DNA of 64,000 nucleotides from Urmitella timonensis (GCA_900120415.1 FQLW01000005.1:124001-188000); one strand, 5' to 3'. Counted from the first letter of the stretch, positions 28,057 through 36,675 are shown. A program made the numbers and translations. The notes: generated from the sequence alone by a model not told the origin.

Positions 28057-30165
28057 GTGTCCTTAAATAATTCTCGCCCATCACATCATTCTGGCTCGCC
28101 AAATACCGTGGCTAACGGGCAAGAGCTAAGCAATGAGGTTCAGGAATTTTGCCGGCTCCTTAAGGCGAGTATAGGGGAGACCAAGAATCGGGTGGTATTT
28201 TTGGCAGGCGCAGGGCTGGGTTTTGATTCGAATCTAGCCGTGGTCGAAGATGTACTGCTAACCACATTTACGAGTTTGGGGTTGTATTCGGACGCGGAGG
28301 AAAAGCTGCAAAGCTCTCAGGGTACCCCCTTTGGGTTCCGAGAACAGTTCCAGTTTTTGTTAGATAACGTACAGCCGGAATTGATATATTCCTTGCTTCT
28401 GCAATGCAGTGACATGAATCAGGAGTGCTTAAACGGATGGAAGTCACTGAGGAAAGACAGCTGGAACCGCGATTATTATCCTCGACCAAGTCCGGTTCAT
28501 ATGTTTATCGTGGCGTATTCATACTTGGCAGGTGTTCCGATTTTAAGCATGAATTTTGACAGCATGTTTGAAGATGCTTTTACGCTGCTATGGAACAGAA
28601 TACATCCGAAAAATGCAGGTTCCGCACCAGTGAAAGTGTTGAACTTTAAGGAGCAGCCACCAAATATAGATACACAAGATACCACTAGACACCTCTATAT
28701 TTGCAAACTCCACGGCGATGTTGCCGGAGGTACAGGGAGCATCAGCGCTGACAGTATTAAAACCACACTGAGTTCGATTTGCAAATATGAGTACAGTTGG
28801 GCCCAGTTCGTATACAATCAGGCAAAAAATGAACATTTGTGCCTAGTGGGCTACAGTGGGCGAGACACTGATTTCTATCCAGAAATCAAGCGTGCTGCGA
28901 GTTCCAACCGGCAGACGTTCTGGTTCATAGGACCCAAAGCCAAGCAGAACGATGAAACTCTAGCTAACGCGCAGGGGCTGAAAAGTTCGTTAATAACTAT
29001 TTGGCCGCTACCGGCAGTTCAGCACTGCTTAGAGGATGGATTGCTAGAGGATGAATCTTTAGGCTCGGCTATGTCACGGGTGCTTCGGGATTACAACGCT
29101 AGTTTCAACCGGCCCACCAGTCAAGCAAAAGCTCGCTTTTTTCAGCACTTAAGCGCTGCGAACACCTGTAAGAAGCTTGTGAATCCCCATCTATTTTGGT
29201 TGCATGTGTATGACTCAATCGGTAGGAATCGGGAAGTGTCCGTTCGGCTTAAAAACTTTTTTGCTGAAGGAGCGTCACAGTGCTCGGAGTTGGAACCACA
29301 CGAGAAAGACATCCTGGACGAGATACGAATGCATAATGCCCGCGAGTTAGCTTCTTTTCACCAGTACTATCAGCGTGCTACGGATATTTTGACTGGGCAA
29401 GACCGACCTCCCACCAATCCACTAGTTTTGCGTGCTCGCCGTGAGCAGGTTTCAGCGTTGCAAATGGCGATTCCGCATAATCTCGGTTTCCCTCTCCCGG
29501 TTTCGCTAAGGTTCGTCATACGTTTTTGTAATTGTCTAGTTGCCTATTTATTCCGGGAGCTAAACAGCTGTTTTGTGCGGCTACCGGTGAAAGATTACCA
29601 AAATAACATTGTTACGATTCAGGAATCATTCCTGCGAGAAATAGCTTTGCATCTGCGGTTTTTACCACAGAATACCTCGCAGCGCAAAGTTGAGGTCATT
29701 GAACTCAGACTGTTGCAACTTCAGCAGCAGGCTCGGGAAGTTGGAAACTATACGACTTACACAGGCGTAGAACGTTACTTGGCCAGGTCGGATACAAGTG
29801 AACAGGGTGAGCGTCGAGAAAAAATCAAGAGCACAGTGACGATAACCGGAGAAAAAAACTATCTTAATATCGCGCAAATAGACGCTGGAGAATATGATAA
29901 GGCAATAGAGGAAACTTGCTACAACGGTAATCTTCTCAACGAGGTTAAGGCTCTGCTGCACAAGGCATACGCACGGCACACACAGAAACATACGCAGGAG
30001 AACCTATTAGAAGACGCAGAACTGGAACGACTTTTACATTTGGCTCCTCTTATTGAATCGCGTTTGTGGCGCTTCGCGCTCCAAGACATTTTGTGGCGAT
30101 ATTTTAATATTTCTCGCGCTGAGCTGAATCAGAGGTGGGCCACGGGCTTAGGGCATGCTAAGTGA
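28057..30165 (+). CDS. SIR2-domain protein, candidate antiphage NADase
   Basis: 702 aa, soluble. Residues 40-285 form a SIR2-like domain: nucleotide motif FLAGAGLGFDSN (Gly51-Ala52-Gly53), NFD (Asn166-Asp168) in PILSMNFDSMFEDAF, KLHGD with His219, and LVGYSGRD (265-270). The Asn and His expected for NAD hydrolysis are kept. Residues 290-702 are a long, mostly helical region (Leu/Gln/Arg-rich, LRLLQLQQQAREVG) with no ATPase motif that I can see, so it is not a STAND or HerA partner type. GTG start is the first possible after a stop at 28045; no Shine-Dalgarno is evident. It stands alone between IS elements in a defence island. Related SIR2 proteins deplete NAD during phage infection; that role here is inferred. 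Confidence 0.75.
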   Translation: MSLNNSRPSHHSGSPNTVANGQELSNEVQEFCRLLKASIGETKNRVVFLAGAGLGFDSNLAVVEDVLLTTFTSLGLYSDAEEKLQSSQGTPFGFREQFQFLLDNVQPELIYSLLLQCSDMNQECLNGWKSLRKDSWNRDYYPRPSPVHMFIVAYSYLAGVPILSMNFDSMFEDAFTLLWNRIHPKNAGSAPVKVLNFKEQPPNIDTQDTTRHLYICKLHGDVAGGTGSISADSIKTTLSSICKYEYSWAQFVYNQAKNEHLCLVGYSGRDTDFYPEIKRAASSNRQTFWFIGPKAKQNDETLANAQGLKSSLITIWPLPAVQHCLEDGLLEDESLGSAMSRVLRDYNASFNRPTSQAKARFFQHLSAANTCKKLVNPHLFWLHVYDSIGRNREVSVRLKNFFAEGASQCSELEPHEKDILDEIRMHNARELASFHQYYQRATDILTGQDRPPTNPLVLRARREQVSALQMAIPHNLGFPLPVSLRFVIRFCNCLVAYLFRELNSCFVRLPVKDYQNNIVTIQESFLREIALHLRFLPQNTSQRKVEVIELRLLQLQQQAREVGNYTTYTGVERYLARSDTSEQGERREKIKSTVTITGEKNYLNIAQIDAGEYDKAIEETCYNGNLLNEVKALLHKAYARHTQKHTQENLLEDAELERLLHLAPLIESRLWRFALQDILWRYFNISRAELNQRWATGLGHAK

Positions 30166-30368
30166 GGGGTACGGTTGATGCTTTGGCAACACGGGGCGCC
30201 ACAGTAGCCGGTTCGCCTCTTTAGATTGACCTGAGTACTGTAGCAAAGTTTACAGGCAGAGTCGCTGACTAGAATAATCTGCAACTGACCAAACCTTCCA
30301 AACAGACCCAAGGTAAGAGTGAAGCGTACTGGGTTTTGTTCCTATCTGTTTTTGAGAGGATTAGGAAC

Positions 30369-30689
30369 ATGGCGAAGAGGTATTCACCAGAGTTTAAGGA
30401 TCGCGCGGTGCGGATGGTTGCGGATCGTCTAGGCGATGATCCGAGCGTGACGCAGTGTCAGGCGATTCAAAGGATCGCCCCGAAGCTTGGGGTATCGAAT
30501 GAGTCATTGCGGCGCTGGTATGACCAGCACCTGATTGATTCGGGTAAGAAAGGCGGAATAACGCGTGAAGAACACGAAGAGATCAAACGGTTAAAACGCG
30601 AGAACGCGGAATTACGGCGGGCGAACGAGATTTTGAAACTCGCGTCAGCTTTTTTCGCACGAGAACTCGACCACCCCGGGAGCAAATGA
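30369..30689 (+). CDS. IS3 OrfA
   Basis: 106-aa helix-turn-helix protein: AKRYSPEFKDRAVRMVADRL, LGVSNESLRRWYDQH, and a C-terminal leucine zipper (EEIKRLKRENAELRRANEILKLASAFF). The ATG follows GAGGATTAGGAAC. The upstream extension to 30336 is inside the terminal repeat and not used. The stop overlaps the OrfB start (ATGA). Confidence 0.9.
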   Translation: MAKRYSPEFKDRAVRMVADRLGDDPSVTQCQAIQRIAPKLGVSNESLRRWYDQHLIDSGKKGGITREEHEEIKRLKRENAELRRANEILKLASAFFARELDHPGSK

Positions 30690-31594
30690 TCGCGTTCATT
30701 GACGAATATCGCGCGCGTTTCTCGGTCGAGTTCATCTGCCGGGTACTAGGCGAGCATACGATTGGCAGGTTTATCACCTCCCGTGGCTACCGGCTAGCTA
30801 AAAGTCGGCCTGCCAGCGCTAGGAGCATACGAGACCGGATGCTGATCGACGAGCTAAAGAAGATCCATGCTCGCAATTATGGCGTGTATGGGGTATGCAA
30901 GATGTGGCACGCTGCCAGGCGTGCCGGGTGGAATATCGGTCGTGACCAGGTCGCCAGGCTTATGAAGATCGCCGGTATTAGCGGTGTTCGCCGCGGCCGG
31001 GTGCCGGTGACCACCCGGCCAGCACCAGTCCCAGATACTCGCCCGGATCTAGTGAGCCGGGAGTTCAAGGCCAGCAGGCCCAACGAGCTATGGGTAGCTG
31101 ATATCACCTACGTTCGCATCTTGTCAGGGTTCGTCTACACAGCCTTTGTCACCGACGTGTACTCCAGGAAGATTGTGGGATGGTCCACCAGATCGACCAT
31201 GACCACCGAGGCTCTTCCATTGGAGGCACTTGAGCAGGCCATCATGGGCGCGAAAGAGGGTCTTGATGGTCTGGTTCATCATGCTGATCACGGCTCGCAA
31301 TACACATCGATTGCCTACAGCGATAAGCTCGCTGACTACGGGATTAAGTCTTCGACCGGTTCGGTTGGTGACTCTTACGATAACGCGCTAGCTGAGACAG
31401 TCAACGGCCTGTACAAGAGCGAGTTGATTTACTCCCAGTCCTGGAGTTCATGTACCGAGGTCGAATGGGCCACATTGAACTGGGTCCATTGGTGGAACAC
31501 TGAACGGCTCCACGAATCACTCGACTACACCACCCCCGAGGAAGTCATCACAAGATACAATCAAACCCGGTCAGCCAAGCTGACCCCCGTATAA
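30686..31594 (+). CDS. IS3 OrfB transposase
   Basis: 302-aa DDE transposase, complete. An HTH-like N-terminus (FICRVLGEHTIGRFITSRGYRLAK) and NYGVYGVCKMW precede the rve core NELWVADITYV (D), HHADHGSQYTSIAYSDKLADYG (D) and GDSYDNALAETVNGLYKSELI (E), then NTERLHESLDYTTPEEV. It seems able to move itself and perhaps related remnants. Confidence 0.92.
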   Translation: MIAFIDEYRARFSVEFICRVLGEHTIGRFITSRGYRLAKSRPASARSIRDRMLIDELKKIHARNYGVYGVCKMWHAARRAGWNIGRDQVARLMKIAGISGVRRGRVPVTTRPAPVPDTRPDLVSREFKASRPNELWVADITYVRILSGFVYTAFVTDVYSRKIVGWSTRSTMTTEALPLEALEQAIMGAKEGLDGLVHHADHGSQYTSIAYSDKLADYGIKSSTGSVGDSYDNALAETVNGLYKSELIYSQSWSSCTEVEWATLNWVHWWNTERLHESLDYTTPEEVITRYNQTRSAKLTPV

Positions 31595-31622
31595 GAAGCG
31601 GAACAAAACTCAGTACGCTTCA

Positions 31623-31860
31623 GGTGCTACCTCGCAGCGAATACCCGCTCAAACCCCACCAACTAATCCAACCCCACCACCTAAAACCCGACCCCAAACC
31701 AGGAGCCAAACAACCAAAATCAGGCCCGAAACTATGGGACAGAGCAATCGATTACGACCCCAAATACCAAGACGGATCCCTACACATCCGCAAAGGCTGG
31801 GCAGGACACTAAACCACCCCGACACGCCCGGAAAAAGACACACAAAATGTTACTTAGCCC
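31623..31860 (+). mobile_element. right-end fragment of an IS1249-like element
   Basis: About 62 codons of a transposase C-terminus (WDRAIDYDPKYQDGSLHIRKGWAGH, stop at 31810-31812) and the right terminus ending TTACTTAGCCC at 31860, closely matching the end of the copy at 35,022. The rest of that element is missing; the fragment is fused directly to the intact IS3. Confidence 0.88.
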
Positions 31861-31886
31861 GTATTTTTCGAAAAAGATTATATCGA

Positions 31887-31932
31887 AATAGCCCTGTATT
31901 TGATTTTTACACCAAATACAGGGCTATTCTTT
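31887..31932. terminator. bidirectional terminator beyond the nuclease gene
   Basis: Perfect 16-bp stem AATAGCCCTGTATTTG with its complement around a 10-base loop, with A-rich and T-rich flanks. It would end the minus-strand restriction operon about 120 bases past its stop. The AT-rich composition matches the imported RM segment rather than the host. Confidence 0.75.
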
Positions 31933-32051
31933 GCATATTGTTCAATATGTTGTGGTTTTTCCGGGTATCCTGAAACTGTATATTGTATCTTATCGCTTAT
32001 TTGTCGCTTAAATCTGCAAGCAGATAATTATCGATGATGTATGCTATGGGA

Positions 32052-32774
32052 TTATTTGCGTCCGCTTTTCTCCACTATTTTTGATAGTATGTCCCGTACA
32101 CCAACTTCGTATTCATTAAAATCTTCAATGTTTGTGTCTTTCAACCACAACTGTCCTTCGCCAACATTTCCTCTGTGTTGTCCAGATGAATAGTAGCGGT
32201 TGTTTTTGACCTCATCGCTGGAAAGCACCCAATAACGTATTACATCACGCCACACAGCAATCCAAACGAACACATCACAGCAAGCGGGTTTTATCTGTTG
32301 AAAATTCATGTCAAATCCATATTTTGAATCACTTGACAGCGCCTTAATTATCAAAGAATCCCCGCTCTTGCGCCGAACGGCTCTTGACGCTTTCACCTCA
32401 ATTCTTATGCCATCATACCAAAAGTCATATTGTCCCGAATAATCGGGGTCATAAGAGGTTGACGGACGCTGCAATTCAGGCACTACTTCATTGAGGTGCC
32501 GTTGTGCCCATGTCTCCCCAAAAGTACGCGGCGCGGTGATTTCAAAAACATACAGGTACTTGTTGCGTTCTAAGTATCTGTTGCGAATATCAAGGTATTG
32601 CTGAAGAGTGATTGTGTCTGTGCCTATCAAGTGACTTATGATGTATTCAAATTTGTTGAACGGGTAAACAAAATACAGACTGTCCAATACCTCGTCACTA
32701 AGGTTATACTTACTTCCGTTTGACTTGTTCATAGCAGTAATCTGGGTTTTCAGTTCCTTAATCAGCTTTTCCAT
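32052..32774 (-). CDS. type II-like restriction endonuclease (PD-(D/E)xK)
   Basis: 240 aa. The catalytic core is visible at about residues 115-133: GQYDFWYDGIRIEVKASRA, with the Asp and the E-x-K of the PD-(D/E)xK fold. Upstream helices and the later DVFVWIAVWRDVIRYWVL strand fit a nuclease subunit. No similarity to a named enzyme is claimed, and its target is unknown. The ATG lies inside the 3' end of the methyltransferase gene (17-base overlap), so the two are translationally coupled. AT-rich codon use differs from the chromosome; probably of Firmicute or plasmid origin. Confidence 0.75.
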   Translation of the reverse strand: MEKLIKELKTQITAMNKSNGSKYNLSDEVLDSLYFVYPFNKFEYIISHLIGTDTITLQQYLDIRNRYLERNKYLYVFEITAPRTFGETWAQRHLNEVVPELQRPSTSYDPDYSGQYDFWYDGIRIEVKASRAVRRKSGDSLIIKALSSDSKYGFDMNFQQIKPACCDVFVWIAVWRDVIRYWVLSSDEVKNNRYYSSGQHRGNVGEGQLWLKDTNIEDFNEYEVGVRDILSKIVEKSGRK

Positions 32775-34719
32775 GTACTGTTCTCCTTACATATGCTATT
32801 TGGTCGGTTGTCAATCCATATATAGAAAAAATATAGTCTTCGATGACTTCCTGCTTTGAATTGTCACCACTCAAAACTTGATCAACTAATGCCGTTAGTT
32901 CGTCGTTTTCTTCTCTCGTTATTTCTGGGAATGGCAATTCCATTAAGTTCCCTTTTAATATCTTTACTTCACCAAACAGTTTGATATATAAAAATTGATA
33001 TAATGACGAATTTAGGAATGCCATTACCGCTTTTGTGCTCATTGATGGCGTAGCGGGAATCAATATATTTGCGCTATTCAAAAATAGACTTGAGCTATCA
33101 TCATAGGCAAAAACGAGTTTATTTGATATGAACTTATACACCAACTTTTCAGGTGACCGATATATTTCTTCTTTTGCGACTTGTTGCAAATTAGCTCTAT
33201 CATACAGAATGAAATTTTGAGCAGGATGTAAAACATATGGCTGTATTTCTTTTCCTGTATATATTTTTTCCATCCCTGCAAGGCATTCGCGGAACAACTT
33301 TCCTTTATTGTCGCCTGTAACAATACCTAACGCCCAAATGCTATTTTGAAGAGAAAACTTCCCCATGCTTTTGACAATCCGAACAATAGAAAGATCATCG
33401 TCAGATAAAAGATTAAATATCAGGTTTTCGGTTTCATAAATAGTTTTGATATCTACAGCTCTTTTCTTTCCACCCGCATATACATAGAAGATATCTTTGG
33501 CAACACCTTTGCCACATTCAATATCAATATATTTTGTGGTTACTCCCGAAAACATATCGTCATATATCGTAATACCAACAAGTCCGGCTGTATTAAGAAT
33601 AAATTTTCTTATATCTTTGTGAACTTTAACATTCAAAATTGCCTCGGGGAAAAGGAACCTTATGGTACCGTTTTCTTTTAACTGTTCATATGCTTTTACA
33701 AAGAAGTATGAAAAGGTTTCTTTTGACGTTATGGTGTATATGTAGCTGTAATTATTATCCATTGCACCCCACGGGGGATTAGTTGCAATATAATCAAATG
33801 TTCTTTCAAATACTGGGTGTTGTTGTATGGCTGAATAGCCCATCAAATAATCAAAACAATAAATCTGCGGGATAAAATCAACATCCTTGTATTTGAGCAA
33901 CAAATTGATTTTAGAAATTAAGACAGCTACTTTATCGTTATCAACACCATATATCTGATTGGGATTTTTTGCGGCAACGCTCAATAAAAAAGCGCCGCTC
34001 CCGCAACATGGGTCAAAAAACAGTTCGCCATTGGAAAAGGTAAAATTCTTTGTCATATTATAGGCTATTTTTTGCGGCGTATAGTACGAACCTATAGTAT
34101 TTTTCTTTCCCTCTTGCAGAAAGGATTGATAAAGTAATCCCAAAATGTCAAATTCGTCATTTGGCAAATTTACCGCTACTAATTCATCAATAATACTAAT
34201 ATCTGCATACTCACTTAAAACGGTAGCAACGTGCTGCTTTTTGTATAATCTTTCCCTTTTTAACAGGCTAATCCCTAAAGAGAATATAGAAGACATAATA
34301 TCGAGTCTATTATCGTCTATATAGTCAAGCGTTTTCTGCACAAACGAAACATTGTTTTTATTGTTGATATACTCTAGTGGAAGGAGACGTTTTTTTGACT
34401 TTCTTTTATTAGCGCGAGTTGTTAAACGTCCATCAGATTTTGTATTAAGTTTCTCCCAGTTTCTTGCAGTAGCATCAGAGACACCATATTGCATGACTTC
34501 TGAAAAATCAGGGTGTATATCCCCTATAACTTCTACAATATCGTCAAGGCCACAATTCAAGGCTGTTGCTATCTTTGCAAGGCTGTCCATAGCCATAGGT
34601 TCGCCCTTGCCCATCTTGGCAAGAATATTTGTGCTGATACCTGCCGCTTTGCGCATTTGCGTTTTGGTCATACCTTTATCTATCAACAGTTTCCAAAGCC
34701 TGTTATAGTTGTAAATCAT
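32758..34719 (-). CDS. XRE-HTH / adenine-N6 DNA methyltransferase fusion
   Basis: 653 aa from ATG 34719 (preceded by AGGGGGG; the longer frame to 34755 lacks support). Residues 1-66 are a Cro/C1-type helix-turn-helix (KGMTKTQMRKAAGISTNILAKMGKGEPMAMDSLAKIATAL). A second HTH-like stretch (GVSDATARNWEKL) lies near residue 80. The methyltransferase has motif X (GSYYTPQKIAYNM, 211-223), motif I DPCCGSGAF (237-245) and motif IV NPPW (315-318), typical of gamma-class N6-adenine enzymes. The C-terminal half is a target-recognition-like region (ILIPATPSMSTKAVMAFLNSSLYQF). The N-terminal domain resembles a controller protein fused to the methylase, so it may repress its own operon. Confidence 0.85.
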   Translation of the reverse strand: MIYNYNRLWKLLIDKGMTKTQMRKAAGISTNILAKMGKGEPMAMDSLAKIATALNCGLDDIVEVIGDIHPDFSEVMQYGVSDATARNWEKLNTKSDGRLTTRANKRKSKKRLLPLEYINNKNNVSFVQKTLDYIDDNRLDIMSSIFSLGISLLKRERLYKKQHVATVLSEYADISIIDELVAVNLPNDEFDILGLLYQSFLQEGKKNTIGSYYTPQKIAYNMTKNFTFSNGELFFDPCCGSGAFLLSVAAKNPNQIYGVDNDKVAVLISKINLLLKYKDVDFIPQIYCFDYLMGYSAIQQHPVFERTFDYIATNPPWGAMDNNYSYIYTITSKETFSYFFVKAYEQLKENGTIRFLFPEAILNVKVHKDIRKFILNTAGLVGITIYDDMFSGVTTKYIDIECGKGVAKDIFYVYAGGKKRAVDIKTIYETENLIFNLLSDDDLSIVRIVKSMGKFSLQNSIWALGIVTGDNKGKLFRECLAGMEKIYTGKEIQPYVLHPAQNFILYDRANLQQVAKEEIYRSPEKLVYKFISNKLVFAYDDSSSLFLNSANILIPATPSMSTKAVMAFLNSSLYQFLYIKLFGEVKILKGNLMELPFPEITREENDELTALVDQVLSGDNSKQEVIEDYIFSIYGLTTDQIAYVRRTVHGKAD

Positions 34720-34812
34720 AAAAAAGCCCCCCTGTGCATGGCTACAAATAACCATTAAAAAGTATGGTACAGCAGGGCTATTTTTTCAATATTATGTCAC
34801 GTTTTCGTGATT

Positions 34813-35021
34813 TCATTTTTTCAATGTGCAGTACAGTGTCAAGTCCTGCTTGTACCCCTCAAAAAGTGTCAATCCGGGTGATGTTGTACAGTCTGCCGTT
34901 ATACCGGATAACATTTGCCGTGGTCAGGTCGGTGCGGTAATTCACCTGAAACAACACTTCTTCCTTATAATTGACGGTTGCCCCCGCGATTACTTCCTTG
35001 CTGGACAGGTGGCGGCAATAT
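34813..35021 (-). pseudogene. phage head-tail adaptor remnant
   Basis: Minus strand reads CRHLSSKEVIAGATVNYKEE, VLFQVNYRTDLTTANVIRYN, GRLYNITRIDTF, then after a one-base shift EGYKQDLTLYCTLKK and stop. This is the C-terminal half of a phage head closure / head-tail joining protein (SPP1 gp16-like family). The 5' half is cut off by the IS1249-like copy at 35022. AT/GC composition and neighbours suggest a Firmicute-type prophage that arrived with the RM genes. Confidence 0.7.
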
Positions 35022-36311
35022 GTGTTAATACCTGAATTGTGTGTATAAATTCGTTGTTTTTTGGGGTTTTATCAGGGGTTATGATGGTTTGAATATGCTT
35101 TGAGAGCATATTGTGTGAAGAGTGCTTGTAATCGACCGGTTTGTGGTGTATGCGGACAAAGGCTTGTAAAGAACGGTAAGACTAGCTCTGGGCGAACCCG
35201 GTGGCGTTGCCTGTCCTGCGGGGCTTCGACAGTTAAATCACGTCCTGATATTAGCGCTAAATCCCAAGCAGACTTGTTTATAAAATGGCTGTTAGAAGGC
35301 TATTCGGTTAACCAACTCGGTCTAGCTAAAACCTCTTTTGCTACTAAAAGCGCCTGGTGTTGGCAAGTCCAGGTGCCTAAGCCCTCGGTCACTGGCGAGG
35401 TCTACAATCAGGTGCTACTTGATGGGATCTATCTTTCCTACGGCTGGTGCTTAATCACCGCTACTAACGGCAAACAGGTAATTGACTGGCAATGGTGTCA
35501 AAGAGAAAACGCGCCCGCCTATCAGGCATTAATGAACCGGCTACCCGCCCCGATGGTAGTGGTAACCGATGGCGGGGCAGGCGTCGCCAAAGCACTATGT
35601 TTGACCTGGCCTGAAAGCCGTATCCAGCACTGTCTTTTCCATATTCGGGCTAACACCATCACTGATCTAACCCGCAAACCCAAAACTGTCGCCGGAAAAG
35701 CGCTACTAGCTCTTACCAACCAGTTATTAACCATCAAAACCCCCGAAGAAGCCGGCCAGTGGCTTAGCCTGTCACAACACTGGTATCAGGTATATCGCGA
35801 TTACATTAACGAGAAAACCTACGGTCTTGAACCAAGATCAAGGAAATGGTGGTGGACACACAAGCCAGTCCGAAAATCCTATAAACGCCTTGAACGCCTA
35901 GCCCGATCCGGTTACTTGTTTACCTGGCTCGACCCGAAATTCACTGGGCTTGATATTGAGCGCACTACCAGCAGCCTTGAAGGCGGGGTTAACGCCGCGA
36001 TCCGTCGCCTACTTAACACCCATCGCGGCCTATCCGAACCCCACATGAAAACAGCGGTCGAATGGGGGTTAAACCACAAATCTATCGATCCGGCAATCCC
36101 TACCACCTGGCTCGCCAAAAATCGCCACAACACCAGCCAACAACAGCCGCATCCAGCCACCAACGACCCGATCGGCCCGGCCATCTACGACAACGCCATC
36201 AACTACAACCCCGCCTATCAAGACGGCTCTCTTCACATCCGCAAAGGCTGGGCAGACCACTAAACCACCCCAACACGCCCGGAAAAAGACACACAAAATG
36301 TTACTTAGCCC
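35022..36311 (+). mobile_element. IS1249-like insertion sequence, copy 2 (mosaic)
   Basis: 1290 bp from GTGTTAATACCT to TTACTTAGCCC. The first about 720 bp are nearly identical to copy 1 (two differences seen, at the GGA/GCG codon); after about 35742 the two diverge sharply. No target duplication: the left flank is GGCAATAT and the right flank CATGAATG. The left end lies in a phage gene and the right end beside an IS3 half, so recombination rather than simple insertion shaped it. Confidence 0.9.
35100..36263 (+). CDS. IS1249-like transposase (mosaic)
   Basis: 387 aa. The zinc ribbon and the first catalytic part (residues 1-213) are the same as in copy 1 apart from one residue. From LLTIKTPEEAGQWL on, only about 60% of residues match, but key motifs remain (KWWWTHKPVRKSYKRLERLARSG, SLEGGVNAAIRRLLNTHRG, YQDGSLHIRKGWADH). 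The frame is intact, so it may be active. Confidence 0.88.
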   Translation: MRAYCVKSACNRPVCGVCGQRLVKNGKTSSGRTRWRCLSCGASTVKSRPDISAKSQADLFIKWLLEGYSVNQLGLAKTSFATKSAWCWQVQVPKPSVTGEVYNQVLLDGIYLSYGWCLITATNGKQVIDWQWCQRENAPAYQALMNRLPAPMVVVTDGGAGVAKALCLTWPESRIQHCLFHIRANTITDLTRKPKTVAGKALLALTNQLLTIKTPEEAGQWLSLSQHWYQVYRDYINEKTYGLEPRSRKWWWTHKPVRKSYKRLERLARSGYLFTWLDPKFTGLDIERTTSSLEGGVNAAIRRLLNTHRGLSEPHMKTAVEWGLNHKSIDPAIPTTWLAKNRHNTSQQQPHPATNDPIGPAIYDNAINYNPAYQDGSLHIRKGWADH

Positions 36312-36314
36312 CAT

Positions 36315-36440
36315 GAATGCTAAAGAGCACCTGTCTGGATTGGTTCACCACTTAAGTAACGAATCTCAGTACACGAGTATTACCTATAACGACAAACTCG
36401 CTCAGTGGGGAATCAAACCCTCCACTGGCGCACTAATGCC
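36315..36440 (+). mobile_element. IS3 remnant 3, right part
   Basis: Reads NAKEHLSGLVHHLSNESQYTSITYNDKLAQWGIKPSTGAL, the OrfB stretch that should directly follow [11 protein letters not shown] at 27939. It is fused on the left to the right end of IS1249 copy 2 and decays after about 36430. Confidence 0.8.
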
Positions 36441-36486
36441 CATTTGGGTATTAACCCCAATTTCGTCGCCCTCACTATTGCGAAAA

Positions 36487-36584
36487 CCCGAACGATTTTC
36501 GTACCGTTCGGGCTCCTCCTGTGCCAGTAATCCCTAACGGGATTACGCACGGTTTCCTCACTCTCACTAGCAAGCAAGCTTGCT
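36487..36584. other. three short hairpins between island and tRNA
   Basis: CCCGAACG/CGTTCGGG (36487-36512), GTAATCCC/GGGATTAC (36527-36546, 4-base loop) and AGCAAGC/GCTTGCT (36569-36584). The last is just downstream of the tRNA-Val 3' end and could terminate it; the others are unexplained. Confidence 0.45.
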
Positions 36585-36601
36585 GTTCGAGTTCGTCACG
36601 G

Positions 36602-36675
36602 TGGGCCCAGAGGGACTCGAACCCCCGACATCCACGGTGTAAACGTGGCGCTCTAGCCAACTGAGCTATAGGCCC
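36602..36675 (-). tRNA. tRNA-Val (anticodon UAC)
   Basis: Minus-strand cloverleaf: acceptor GGGCCTA pairs with TGGGCCC (one G-T pair), D arm GCTCAGTTGGCTAGAGC, anticodon stem CCACG/CGTGG with loop TTTACAC giving UAC, T arm CGGGGGTTCGAGTCCCTCTG (slightly extended), discriminator A, CCA not encoded. It marks the right edge of the mobile region. Confidence 0.95.

Larger units (their letters stand above)
30320..31622 (+). mobile_element. intact IS3-family insertion sequence
   Basis: 1303 bp with 23-bp terminal inverted repeats (30320-30342 and 31600-31622, one mismatch) and two overlapping open frames. Flanks GAG and GGT give no target duplication; the right flank is an IS1249 fragment, suggesting deletion or recombination next to it. 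It is related to remnant 1 at 24,396. Confidence 0.93.

Noticed and set aside
34826-35035. Plus-strand 69-codon ORF before IS1249 copy 2
   Set aside because: The opposite strand gives a recognisable phage adaptor sequence; the plus-strand frame has no features.
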